This document shows positions 1-5,594 of a DNA stretch of 5,594 nucleotides, piece after piece. A model generated the notes under the pieces. The model saw only the letters and a list, made by a program, of their open reading frames with translations, did no database searches and was not told the origin of the DNA. Both the position numbers and the translations under genes were made by a program. Positions within the stretch are counted from its first letter, which is position 1. Each line of letters opens with the position of its first letter. This DNA comes from Deltaproteobacteria bacterium (GTDB lineage Bacteria > Desulfobacterota > Desulfobacteria > Desulfobacterales > JAFDFH01): NCBI GenBank assembly GCA_019309945.1, contig JAFDFH010000189.1, positions 1-5,594 on the forward strand, in the 5' to 3' direction.

Positions 1-1737
1 TTTATTAAATACAGGAAGATCAAGGTCCCAAAGCGCTTCGCCAAAGGTATCGTAAAGATAGCTGACGGCCATACGCCAGGGTTCCTTAATGGCTGAAGCC
101 CCCCCGGGCATGGGAATATAGGCAAGGTGTGCCGCCCGGGTAAACCGGTCCGCTTCAGCAATGAGTATTTCTCCACCCCATAGGTTGCCATCGCTTCCAT
201 AGCCGGTGCCGTCAAAAGATAGCCCGATGACCGGACCATCAACCCTGTTTTCGGCCATGCAGCTGACGATATGGGCATGGTGATGCTGAACCTGGATTTT
301 TTCTATATTGGTCTGTTCCTCTGCATACCGGGTACTCAGATAATCCGGATGTAGGTCGTAGGCGATAATCTCAGGATGGATGTCGAGAATGCGCTGCATG
401 TGTTCGGCGGTCAATTTAAGGAATTCATAGGTTGCCAGATTCTCAAGATCCCCGATGTGCTGGCTCAAGAAGGCATTGTTAGCCTTGGTCAGGCAGACCG
501 TGCTTTTCAGTTCAGCGCCACAGGCAAGGATTTGCGGTACGCTATGATTCAGAAAAACAGGCGTAGGAATAAACCCTCGCGATCGGCGAATAAACCGTGT
601 GGCGCCGCCTGACCGTCTGACAATCGAATCATCACTTCGAAGGTAAATATCCCTGTTGTGAATCAGAAAATAGTCGGCAATATCACTCAGCCGTTCAAAG
701 GCGTCCCCGTTATCAATAGCAAGGGGTTCTTCGCTTAAATTGCCGCTGGTCATCACGAAGGCTGTAAAATTATTATTCAAAAGGAGATAGTGAAGCGGGG
801 TATAGGGTAACATGGTTCCAAAATATTTATTGCGGGGGGATACTTCCGCCGATATTGAATGGGGCCTCTTTTTCTTAAGAAGCACAATGGGGCGCTGTGG
901 AGAACTAAGGAGTTTTTGTTCTTCAGGCGGCACATGGGCATAGGCCTGAATTTCTTCAATATTTCTTGACATAATGGCAAAGGGTTTTTCTTCCCGATGT
1001 TTTCTTTTGTGAAGCCGGGCCACGGCGACTGTATTTTCGGCATCCACGGCCAGGTGAAAACCGCCAAGCCCTTTAATGGCTACGATATACCCTTGGGTTA
1101 ACAGCTCAACGGTCTTTTCGATCGGGTCTAGATCATCGATCTTTTGGCCTCTGTTGTCATGAAGAGAAACGTGAGGGCCGCAGGCGGCACAGGCATTCGG
1201 TTGGGCATGGAACCGGCGGTCTTTAGGATCTTCATACTCGGCCTGGCAGGTCGCGCACATTTTAAAAGGTCGCATTGAAGTGTTGGGTCGATCATAAGGG
1301 ATATCATCAATGATGGTATAGCGGGGGCCACAGTTGGTGCAGTTTATAAACGGATATCGGAAGCGCCGGTTGTCGGGGTCAAACAGTTCCTGCAGGCAAT
1401 CGTTGCAAACCGAAACATCCGGTGAGATCAAGGTGGACCTTTCGGAGCCGCTTTGGCTTTTTACAATGGCAAAATCAGTGTATTTTTTTATGGTTTCCGT
1501 TTGGCTGGAAATTTCGAAAACATATGCCAGGGGCGGGCTTTGCGCGGAAAGATCCCTTTCAAAAGAGGCAACCTGTCCGGCACGTCCCTCAATGTGGATG
1601 GATACGCCTGAGGCGGTGTTGAGCACTTCACCTTTCAGGCCATAGTGTACGGCAAGCTGAAATACAAAAGGTCGAAAGCCGACTCCCTGTACAATTCCTT
1701 TAACCTTCAACCGTTTGGCAATCCAAGTTTCTGTCAT
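1..1737 (-). CDS. hypF: HypF carbamoyltransferase, hydrogenase maturation (C-terminus beyond window)
   Basis: HypF converts carbamoyl phosphate and ATP to a carbamoyl adenylate and passes the carbamoyl group to HypE, where it becomes the cyanide ligand of the [NiFe] active-site iron; it acts in the cytoplasm. The frame is open for 579 codons from ATG 1737 to the window edge; the usual length of about 750-780 residues means roughly a quarter is missing. Visible domains in order: acylphosphatase-like (VQGVGFRPF at 16-24, Arg22 and Asn40 as expected catalytic residues); a zinc-finger region with four CxxC pairs (C111/C114, C133/C136, C161/C164, C183/C186) spaced exactly CX2CX18CX2CX24CX2CX18CX2C, the HypF signature; a YrdC-like domain (KGLGGFH 222-228, TSGNLSEEP 330-338); and a Kae1-like domain (GAELKSTVCL from 407, QHHHAH 484-489, DGTGYG 509-514). 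It starts 12 nt after hypC ends. The Shine-Dalgarno is weak, so translation may be coupled to hypC. Identity is secure. Confidence 0.97.
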   Translation of the reverse strand, partial: MTETWIAKRLKVKGIVQGVGFRPFVFQLAVHYGLKGEVLNTASGVSIHIEGRAGQVASFERDLSAQSPPLAYVFEISSQTETIKKYTDFAIVKSQSGSERSTLISPDVSVCNDCLQELFDPDNRRFRYPFINCTNCGPRYTIIDDIPYDRPNTSMRPFKMCATCQAEYEDPKDRRFHAQPNACAACGPHVSLHDNRGQKIDDLDPIEKTVELLTQGYIVAIKGLGGFHLAVDAENTVAVARLHKRKHREEKPFAIMSRNIEEIQAYAHVPPEEQKLLSSPQRPIVLLKKKRPHSISAEVSPRNKYFGTMLPYTPLHYLLLNNNFTAFVMTSGNLSEEPLAIDNGDAFERLSDIADYFLIHNRDIYLRSDDSIVRRSGGATRFIRRSRGFIPTPVFLNHSVPQILACGAELKSTVCLTKANNAFLSQHIGDLENLATYEFLKLTAEHMQRILDIHPEIIAYDLHPDYLSTRYAEEQTNIEKIQVQHHHAHIVSCMAENRVDGPVIGLSFDGTGYGSDGNLWGGEILIAEADRFTRAAHLAYIPMPGGASAIKEPWRMAVSYLYDTFGEALWDLDLPVFNK

Positions 1738-1749
1738 GGTAAAAACGAT

Positions 1750-1992
1750 CTACTCTCGACCACTTCCTCCTCCCTCGACCAATGCGACCGCCTCTTTTAA
1801 AAGTTTCAGGGTTTCCAGGGCCGCCGCTTCATCTATTTTGTGAATGGCAAAGCCGGCATGGACAATGACATAATCCCCAATCCCGGCGTTTTCAAGCAGC
1901 AAAAGACTGGCTTTTCTTTTTACACCGTCTACATCGATCGTTGCCATGTTATTCTTAATTTGTGTTATTTTAGAAGGGATTGCAAGACACAT
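1750..1992 (-). CDS. hypC: HypC/HybG-family hydrogenase maturation chaperone
   Basis: This is a small cytoplasmic chaperone that works with HypD to carry the Fe(CN)2CO unit and delivers it to the hydrogenase large-subunit precursor. I place the start at ATG 1992, giving 80 residues that begin MCLAIPSKI. In this family the second residue must be the cysteine that binds the iron and the precursor once Met is removed. A longer frame from 2022 would bury that cysteine at position 12 and is rejected. A Shine-Dalgarno-like AAGGA lies about ten bases upstream. The conserved GDYVIVHAGFAIHKIDE segment is at about 39-55, and the tail ends in an unconserved glycine-rich stretch. The gene overlaps the 3' end of the protease gene by 23 nt and is followed 12 nt later by hypF, so the three are probably co-translated. 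Length and motif are typical. Confidence 0.96.
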   Translation of the reverse strand: MCLAIPSKITQIKNNMATIDVDGVKRKASLLLLENAGIGDYVIVHAGFAIHKIDEAAALETLKLLKEAVALVEGGGSGRE

Positions 1993-2518
1993 TATGCGAT
2001 GTTCCTTTCTTATAGGATACACCTAAACGTTCAAGTTCAGCCAGGACCATTTCGATTACCGGATCGACCTTAGCCTGGATGGTGGGTGTCAAATCAAGGC
2101 TAAGGGTATCAATATCCTCCGGTTCAACTCCGATGATCACCGTTTTCGGTACATGATCAAGGGCCTGACACAGGGTTAGGGCCTCTAAAAAATCAACCTG
2201 GTGTAAAGAATTTTTGGCCCGGATCCTTTCCGGTATCGCATCGCCCTCCAAACGATACAAATCACCTGGTTTGCCTTTATTTCGAATGGCATCGACAACG
2301 ATCAAATGGTTGGGTTTGGAGATCACCCCCAGGAGGCTAATACCCAGAACTCCGCCATCGACCAGTAGAACCTCCTGCGGGAATTCGTATTCCCTTTCCA
2401 TTTTTTCAACGACCCGTACGCCAAATCCCTCATCGCAATAAAGGATACAGCCGATGCCCAGAACCATAACGTCGGTGGCATAAATTTCGTCAAATGGATT
2501 TTGGTCGCTTGGGTTCAT
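1970..2518 (-). CDS. hyaD: HyaD/HybD/HynC-family hydrogenase maturation endopeptidase
   Basis: This nickel-dependent endopeptidase removes the C-terminal tail of the [NiFe]-hydrogenase large subunit after the metal centre is assembled. Its likely substrate is the neighbouring large subunit, which has a 15-residue tail after DPCIACGVH. The 182-residue protein has the family core: a VLGIG...DEGFGVRVVE loop at 19-38, VDGGVLG at 53-59, VVDAIR at 74-79 and SLHQVDFLEAL at 104-114. The three expected nickel-binding residues are present by family comparison as Glu30, Asp76 and His106. Two positions are odd: in the first loop the usual Asn and a small residue are both cysteine (Cys24, Cys28: GCILYCDEG). 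The ATG at 2518 is the first possible start after an in-frame TGA (2522-2524), but no good Shine-Dalgarno precedes it, and the N-terminal 15 or so residues extend beyond typical relatives, so the start is uncertain. A terminator-like hairpin separates it from the structural genes. Confidence 0.93.
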   Translation of the reverse strand: MNPSDQNPFDEIYATDVMVLGIGCILYCDEGFGVRVVEKMEREYEFPQEVLLVDGGVLGISLLGVISKPNHLIVVDAIRNKGKPGDLYRLEGDAIPERIRAKNSLHQVDFLEALTLCQALDHVPKTVIIGVEPEDIDTLSLDLTPTIQAKVDPVIEMVLAELERLGVSYKKGTSHNVSCNPF

Positions 2519-2572
2519 ATGTCACAAGAAACGTATCGGGCGTTGTTCCGCCGCTGATCTGTTGCAAACATC

Positions 2573-2698
2573 TCCAGAAACGGTCTTTTTGCCGATCTCT
2601 GCGTTATGCTCAAAATGTTATCCTCGGAATATTAACTATATGGCTGCAGCAAAATTTTTCGCAGGCCTTGATCTCGAACAAAAATCCTCGTTTCTGGA
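2573..2698. repeat. 126-bp element with imperfect terminal inverted repeats (MITE-like or intergenic repeat)
   Basis: The left end reads TCCAGAAACG followed by GTC and TTTTTG. The right end, read on the other strand, gives the same TCCAGAAACG followed by AGGA and TTTTTG. Each side then continues with a related CGA/GATC stretch. The termini therefore match perfectly over the first 10 bases and again over a 6-base T-rich block, offset by one nucleotide. The interior is AT-rich with no credible reading frame. The arrangement resembles a small non-autonomous element or a long imperfect palindrome that could fold as RNA. No clear target-site duplication flanks it. Whether it recurs elsewhere in the genome cannot be seen from this window. 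Confidence 0.55.
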
Positions 2699-2723
2699 CG
2701 TGCACTAAATAGTCAACACCCGG

Positions 2724-2767
2724 AAAATCACACAGCCCCCCGAAAAAGCGGGAGGCTATGTGATTTT
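2724..2767 (-). terminator. 19-bp stem-loop, likely terminator after the large subunit gene
   Basis: The two arms (2724-2742 and 2749-2767) pair over 19 bp, including two G-U wobbles when read as minus-strand RNA, around a 6-base loop CUUUUU. The stem has a GC-rich core and AAAA/UUUU ends, so the terminal U's lie at the base of the 3' arm and not in a separate tract. It begins 19 bases after the large-subunit stop codon. It probably ends or attenuates transcription of the structural genes before the maturation genes. The AT ends would also let it act on the opposite strand. Confidence 0.75.
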
Positions 2768-2783
2768 AGCTAATTTTAGCTAA
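2764..2783. repeat. Tandem 10-bp repeat, two copies
   Basis: TTTTAGCTAA occurs twice in direct succession (2764-2773 and 2774-2783), between the large-subunit stop codon and the terminator hairpin; the first copy shares four T's with the hairpin's AT-rich base. Each unit contains the palindrome TTAGCTAA. No function is apparent; it may be slippage-derived. Confidence 0.6.
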
Positions 2784-2786
2784 TGG

Positions 2787-4436
2787 TTACAGTACCCTGA
2801 TCTTGTACACCTCGTTGGAATCCGGGTCGATGACGTGAACCCCGCAGGCAATGCACGGATCAAAAGAATGCACCGTTCGCAAAATTTCCAGCGGTTTCTT
2901 GGGATCGGCCACCGGCGTGCCGATCAGGGCTTCTTCCACCGGTCCCAGCTTGCCGGCGGAATCCCGCGGTCCCAGGTTCCAGGTGGAAGGCACCACATAC
3001 TGGTAGTTTTTGATCTTTTTATTTTCAATCTGGATCCAGTGGCCCAGGGCGCCCCGGGCGACATCATTGAGCCCGACGCCCATGGCACTTTCCGGCATTT
3101 CATAAGGTTCGCAGGTGCGGGCATCACCTTCTCTGATATTTTCCAAAAGCTCCATCGTCCATTCCTGCATGGCTTCGCCGATTACCAGAGTTTCGATACC
3201 CCGGGCAGCCGTGCGCCCCAGGGTTGAGAACAGGGCCGAAGCCGGAATATCCAGGGTTTTGAGCACATTGTCGACCACCGGTTTGATATTCGGGTGACCC
3301 TTGACATAAGCCACCAGCACCCGGGCCAGAGGGCCGACCTCGCAAGGCTCATTTTCATAACGCGGTGCTTTGAACCAGGAATATTGGCCGTCACCGGGCC
3401 TGTATTTCGGGTCTTCCTGCAACGGTTTGGTCTCACCCTCGTAGGGATGTCTGTCAGCACCGCCTTCATACCATGAGCGCGCCACGTGTTCGGTCACCCG
3501 GTCCTGGTGGGCCATCTTTACCCCGGCCAGATTGCGGTTGAAAATTACGCCCCTGGGCATAAAGAGACTTTCGGGTTCCTGGTCGGTTTGCGGAAGTTCT
3601 CCCCAGGCCAGGAAGTTGCTGGTCCCGCCGATAGCACCCCAGTCCTTGTAAAAGGAAGCCACCGCCAGCAGATCCGGCACATAAACGTTTTTAATAAAAT
3701 TCTGGGTTTCTTTCCAGATGTACAAAAATTCGGCAATGCGGTCCGCATTCAAGTCCTTGAGACAGGTTATACCACCGACGGTCAGAGACTGCGGGTGCGG
3801 GTTTTTGCCGCCAAATATGGCCTGCATCCGCGCGGTTTTGGACTGCAGGCGCAACGCTTCAATGTAATGGGCCGTGGCCATCAGGTTGGCTTCGGGCGGC
3901 AGTTTGTAAGCGGAATGCCCCCAGTAGGCATTGGCAAACGGACCGAGCTGGCCGCTGTCCACAAAGGTCTTGAGGCGCTGCTGGACGTCTTTAAAATAAA
4001 CCGTGCCACCATAGGGGCCGCTACTGACATTGTCCGCCAGGGCTGCGGTTTTTTTTGGATCCGCGCTGAGCGCGCTGACCACATCCACCCAGTCCAGGGC
4101 ATGGAGGTGATAGAAATGAACAATGTGGTCATGCTGGAACTGGGCCCCATGAAGAAGATTTCTTAGAATTCTCGTAGTCTTAGGTATCGTGACACCCACG
4201 GCATCTTCAATTGCCCTCACCGAGGACAGCGCATGGGTGTACGTTCAGACCCCGCAGGAACGTTGCACGAAGCGAGGCGCATCCCGGGGATCGCGTCCCT
4301 GCAAAATCAACTCGATTCCCCGGAACATCTGGCCTGAGCTCCAGGCATTGACGACTTTACCTCCGGCCACCTCGACTTCTATCCTGAGGTGCCCCTCTAT
4401 TCTGGTAATCGGATCAATTGTTATTCTTTTGGCCAT
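2787..4436 (-). CDS. hynA: Periplasmic [NiFe] hydrogenase large subunit with in-frame TGA, likely selenocysteine (HynA type)
   Basis: This is the catalytic subunit carrying the Ni-Fe centre that oxidises or produces H2. Read as one frame from ATG 4436 (GGAGG at 4444-4448, 7-base spacer) to TAA 2787 it has 549 residues, a normal length. The only interruption is TGA at codon 64, which replaces the second Cys of the N-terminal motif (RSCGVC in relatives; Cys61 is kept). Flanking family motifs are intact: ITIDPITRIEGH 5-16 with Glu14, TYTHALSSVRAIEDA after the TGA, FGGKNPHPQS 208-217, KAPRYENEPCEVGPLAR 356-372, ARGALGHW 460-467, VPSTWN 482-487 and DPCIACGVH 526-534. The C-terminal motif has both cysteines, Cys528 and Cys531. 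The 15 residues after His534 are the tail that the maturation protease removes. Full conservation downstream, plus a SECIS-like fold after the TGA, favours selenocysteine over a pseudogene. A nonsense mutation or a base-call error at one position remains possible. Export would be by the small subunit's Tat signal. Confidence 0.9.
4188..4243 (-). promoter_or_regulatory. Putative bacterial SECIS element for selenocysteine insertion
   Basis: The RNA just 3' of the TGA can fold into two stacked helices. The lower stem pairs ACACCCAUG (4240-4232) with CGUGGGUGU (4200-4192) over 9 bp with one G-U, and can be extended by CGU/ACG across one bulged C. After an asymmetric internal loop, the upper stem pairs UGUCCUC (4228-4222) with GAGGGCA (4218-4212) over 7 bp around the loop GGU (4221-4219). 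The loop starts 23 nt after the TGA. Known bacterial SECIS hairpins have a short apical loop containing G (and U in E. coli fdhF) at roughly 16-37 nt from the UGA, where SelB binds. The fold was found by eye; no energy was computed. Confidence 0.7.
4245..4247 (-). other. In-frame TGA codon, predicted selenocysteine 64 of the large subunit
   Basis: The codon series reads CGT TCC TGC GGG GTC TGA ACG TAC ACC CAT, that is R-S-C-G-V-TGA-T-Y-T-H. In the family the TGA position is an invariant Cys (Cys68 in the D. gigas enzyme) whose thiolate bridges Ni and Fe, and the His four residues later is also conserved here. UGA is one base away from either Cys codon, so error or mutation is the main alternative to selenocysteine. 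Confidence 0.78.
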
Positions 4437-4443
4437 ATGATCT

Positions 4444-4448
4444 CCTCC
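4444..4448 (-). promoter_or_regulatory. Ribosome binding site of the large subunit gene
   Basis: GGAGG sits seven bases before ATG 4436 in a purine-rich GGGGAGGAGA run. It fixes the start of the frame that contains the TGA codon, showing that the N-terminal 63 codons are a genuine translated start and not a remnant. The later GTG at 4220 has no comparable site. Confidence 0.85.
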
Positions 4449-4489
4449 CCTTTTTCCTAAAAAGATAATCTTTTAATCCGTTCGATTGG

Positions 4490-5434
4490 CTACAGTTCCT
4501 CAAAAAACGGGGTAAACTTATCCCAGAAGTCCGGTTCACTGCAGCCGATGCAAGGAGCCCCGGCTTCGACCGGCCAGCTGGTGCCGTCGTTGAACTTGGC
4601 GATGGGACAGTTGTTGTAAGTTTCCGGTCCCCGGCAGCCCATTTTGTACAAACAGTAACCCAGGGCCGCTTCTTCCGAACAGAACTCAAGGACAAACTCC
4701 TCATTTTCAAAATGACTCCGTCGCGGACACTGATCGTGGATGGTTTTCCCATAGGCAAAAAGCGGCCGGCCAAGATCATCAAGAGCCGGTAGTTTGCCGA
4801 GGAGGAGATAGTTGACAATGGTTCCCACAAAATTGACCGGATTTGGCGGACACCCGGGAATATTGACCGTTTTGATGCCCAGTGCTTGGCTGACGCTCTT
4901 ATATCCGCCCGGATTGGGTGCCGCCGCCTGGACGCCTCCAAATGAAGAGCAGGCACCGATGCAAATCACGGCAGCCGCCTGGGGACAGACCTCCTTGGCG
5001 ATTTCCAAAAATGTCCGACCGCCGATTTTGCCGTAAGCGCCGTTGAATTTGGTGGCAATCGCTCCTTCAACCACGCAGATGAATTTTCCTTTATTTTTTT
5101 CCACGGCGTGTTTGAGCTGCTCTTCGGCCTGATCCCCCGCAGCGGCCATGATGGTTTCATGATATGCAAAATCCAGAATTTCAAGAATCAGTTCATCGAT
5201 CGATGGATACACGGTTCGTAGGGCTGCTTCCGTACATCCCGTACATTCCCCGAAATTCAGCCAAATGACCGTCGGACGCTGGGTCGGTGCGGCAAACACT
5301 TCCGCTACCTTTGGGACAAATGAAGATGACAGCCCCATGGTCGCCGTAAGGAACGTACAGTACCTCATGAAGTCCCTTCGGGAGAACCCTTTTTGTTCTA
5401 ACCTTTCATAAAACTCTTTATGTTCCTTTTCCAT
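4490..5434 (-). CDS. hynB: Periplasmic [NiFe] hydrogenase small subunit, Tat-exported (HynB type)
   Basis: This electron-transfer subunit carries three Fe-S clusters in a line from the Ni-Fe site to the surface. The start is ATG 5434, preceded by GGAGG with a five-base spacer, giving 314 residues; an in-frame ATG at 5518 is rejected. The N-terminus has a Tat signal (SRRDFM at 18-23, hydrophobic stretch about 26-40, probable cleavage near AA 48-49). Proximal [4Fe-4S] ligands are Cys64, Cys67, Cys162 and Cys195 (CTGC, GACSS, GCPPNP). Distal [4Fe-4S] ligands are His233, Cys236, Cys261 and Cys267. The medial cluster has Cys276, Cys295 and Cys298 with Pro288 where a fourth Cys could be, which indicates a [3Fe-4S] cluster as in standard periplasmic [NiFe] enzymes. 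The protein ends shortly after the last cluster, with no C-terminal membrane helix, so a soluble periplasmic dimer is likely. The large subunit follows after 53 nt. Confidence 0.96.
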   Translation of the reverse strand: MEKEHKEFYERLEQKGFSRRDFMRYCTFLTATMGLSSSFVPKVAEVFAAPTQRPTVIWLNFGECTGCTEAALRTVYPSIDELILEILDFAYHETIMAAAGDQAEEQLKHAVEKNKGKFICVVEGAIATKFNGAYGKIGGRTFLEIAKEVCPQAAAVICIGACSSFGGVQAAAPNPGGYKSVSQALGIKTVNIPGCPPNPVNFVGTIVNYLLLGKLPALDDLGRPLFAYGKTIHDQCPRRSHFENEEFVLEFCSEEAALGYCLYKMGCRGPETYNNCPIAKFNDGTSWPVEAGAPCIGCSEPDFWDKFTPFFEEL

Positions 5435-5439
5435 TGACA

Positions 5440-5444
5440 CCTCC
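5440..5444 (-). promoter_or_regulatory. Ribosome binding site of the small subunit gene
   Basis: GGAGG lies five bases before ATG 5434. This decides the start in favour of MEKEHKEFYERL, which places the twin-arginine pair at residues 19-20. The earlier in-frame ATG at 5518 would put 28 extra residues, including a second hydrophobic stretch, in front of the Tat motif. Confidence 0.88.
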
Positions 5445-5489
5445 AAACCCGGACAAGCCGGAACCAAAATTAATATCGCTACTAAGCTT

Positions 5490-5518
5490 GCTATATTGCA
5501 GTAAGCCTTGAATTCCAA
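5490..5518 (-). promoter_or_regulatory. Weak sigma-70-type promoter candidate for the structural genes
   Basis: On the minus strand TTGGAA (5518-5513) and TATAGC (5495-5490) are separated by exactly 17 bases; each matches four of six consensus positions. A start a few bases downstream would leave a leader of roughly 50 nt before the small-subunit ATG. I found no sigma-54 -24/-12 pair. The match is modest in an AT-rich region and could be chance. Confidence 0.3.
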
Positions 5519-5594
5519 TTAAAAAGGCTATACTCATTTCGATTCCAGTTACAGTAAGTTGGTTGGTAATCCGGAATCAAAAGAGGAGCATAGC

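Larger units (their letters stand above)
2519..2786. other. Intergenic region between large subunit and protease genes
   Basis: This 268-bp gap contains no convincing gene. Reading leftward in the transcription direction, it holds two tandem copies of TTTTAGCTAA (2764-2783), a long stem-loop (2724-2767), a short stretch with TTGACT (2711-2716, minus strand) that resembles a -35 box but has no good -10 partner, a 126-bp inverted-repeat element (2573-2698), and a 54-base leader without a clear ribosome binding site before the protease ATG. Any promoter for the protease, hypC and hypF cluster should lie here, but I cannot place one with confidence. Confidence 0.7.
5435..5594. other. Upstream region of the hydrogenase structural genes
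   Basis: No gene is visible in these 160 bases. The region is AT-rich and holds the small-subunit ribosome binding site, one weak promoter candidate (5490-5518) and a near-repeat TT(G/A)CAGTAAG at 5496-5505 and 5549-5558. Near the right edge the plus strand has AAGAGGAG, which could be a ribosome binding site of a divergent gene beyond the window, but nothing in the window can confirm it. Confidence 0.6.

Noticed and set aside
1993..2022. Ten-residue N-terminal extension of HypC
   Set aside because: It would move the essential Cys2 of MCLAIP to an internal position, which is incompatible with HypC function.
2494..2712. 72-residue plus-strand reading frame across the gap before the protease gene
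   Set aside because: It overlaps the inverted-repeat element and the start of the protease gene, has no ribosome binding site or recognisable domain, and its composition looks non-coding.
3486..4166. 226-residue plus-strand reading frame
   Set aside because: It lies wholly antisense to the strongly conserved large subunit, has no recognisable motif, and is explained as a shadow of that gene's codon bias.
2787..4220. Large subunit as a separate 477-residue gene starting at GTG 4220, with a 63-residue ORF at 4245-4436 upstream
   Set aside because: The two parts are in the same frame, separated only by the TGA and eight codons that match the family sequence. GTG 4220 has no ribosome binding site, and the shortened protein would lack essential Ni ligands.
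4461..4477. AAAAGAT/ATCTTTT inverted repeat between the subunit genes
   Set aside because: The arms are separated by a single base, so no stable hairpin forms without losing most pairs. It is AT-rich and likely chance.
5435..5518. Upstream in-frame ATG extending the small subunit by 28 residues
   Set aside because: The strong GGAGG before ATG 5434 and the normal Tat signal position support the shorter form. The extension would overlap the candidate promoter and leader.
1..5594. CRISPR array, tRNA or rRNA genes
   Set aside because: No regularly spaced repeats and no tRNA-like or rRNA-like sequence were seen on either strand. In particular there is no selC tRNA here.

Overview
The window carries a compact [NiFe]-hydrogenase locus, entirely on the minus strand. 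In transcription order (right to left) it encodes a Tat-exported small subunit (4490-5434), a large subunit (2787-4436), a large-subunit maturation endopeptidase of the HyaD/HybD/HynC family (1970-2518), HypC (1750-1992) and HypF (1-1737, cut off by the window edge). Gene content, subunit order and the periplasmic type of enzyme resemble the hyn operons of sulfate-reducing Desulfobacterota. That taxonomic placement is inferred from protein character and not proven by anything in the window.

The main finding is in the large subunit. Its reading frame is interrupted by a single in-frame TGA at codon 64 (4245-4247). The TGA falls on the second cysteine of the N-terminal nickel-ligand motif, so RSCGVC is encoded as RSCGV-TGA. 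Everything on both sides is intact and strongly conserved in type. The RNA immediately downstream folds on paper into a two-tier stem-loop with a GGU apical loop starting 23 nt after the TGA, as expected for a bacterial SECIS element. I therefore annotate one 549-residue selenoprotein and not two fragments. In known [NiFeSe] hydrogenases selenocysteine sits in the C-terminal DPCxxC motif. Here that motif keeps both cysteines, and the selenocysteine would replace the N-terminal cysteine that normally bridges Ni and Fe. This would be an unusual active site.

Layout: 5435-5594 is the upstream region, with one weak promoter candidate and short repeats. The small and large subunit genes are 53 nt apart and each has a good Shine-Dalgarno sequence. 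A 19-bp stem-loop (2724-2767) follows the large subunit as a likely terminator. Next comes a 126-bp element with imperfect terminal inverted repeats (2573-2698). The three maturation genes then follow as a tight cluster, with the protease and hypC overlapping by 23 nt and hypC and hypF 12 nt apart.

Working together: HypF makes the carbamoyl-derived cyanide ligand precursor. HypC acts as chaperone and carrier for the Fe(CN)2CO unit and large-subunit precursor. After nickel insertion the protease removes the 15-residue C-terminal tail of the large subunit. The folded dimer is then exported through the Tat system using the small-subunit signal peptide. No cytochrome partner, no selenocysteine machinery (selA, selB, selC, selD) and no RNA genes are visible in the window.
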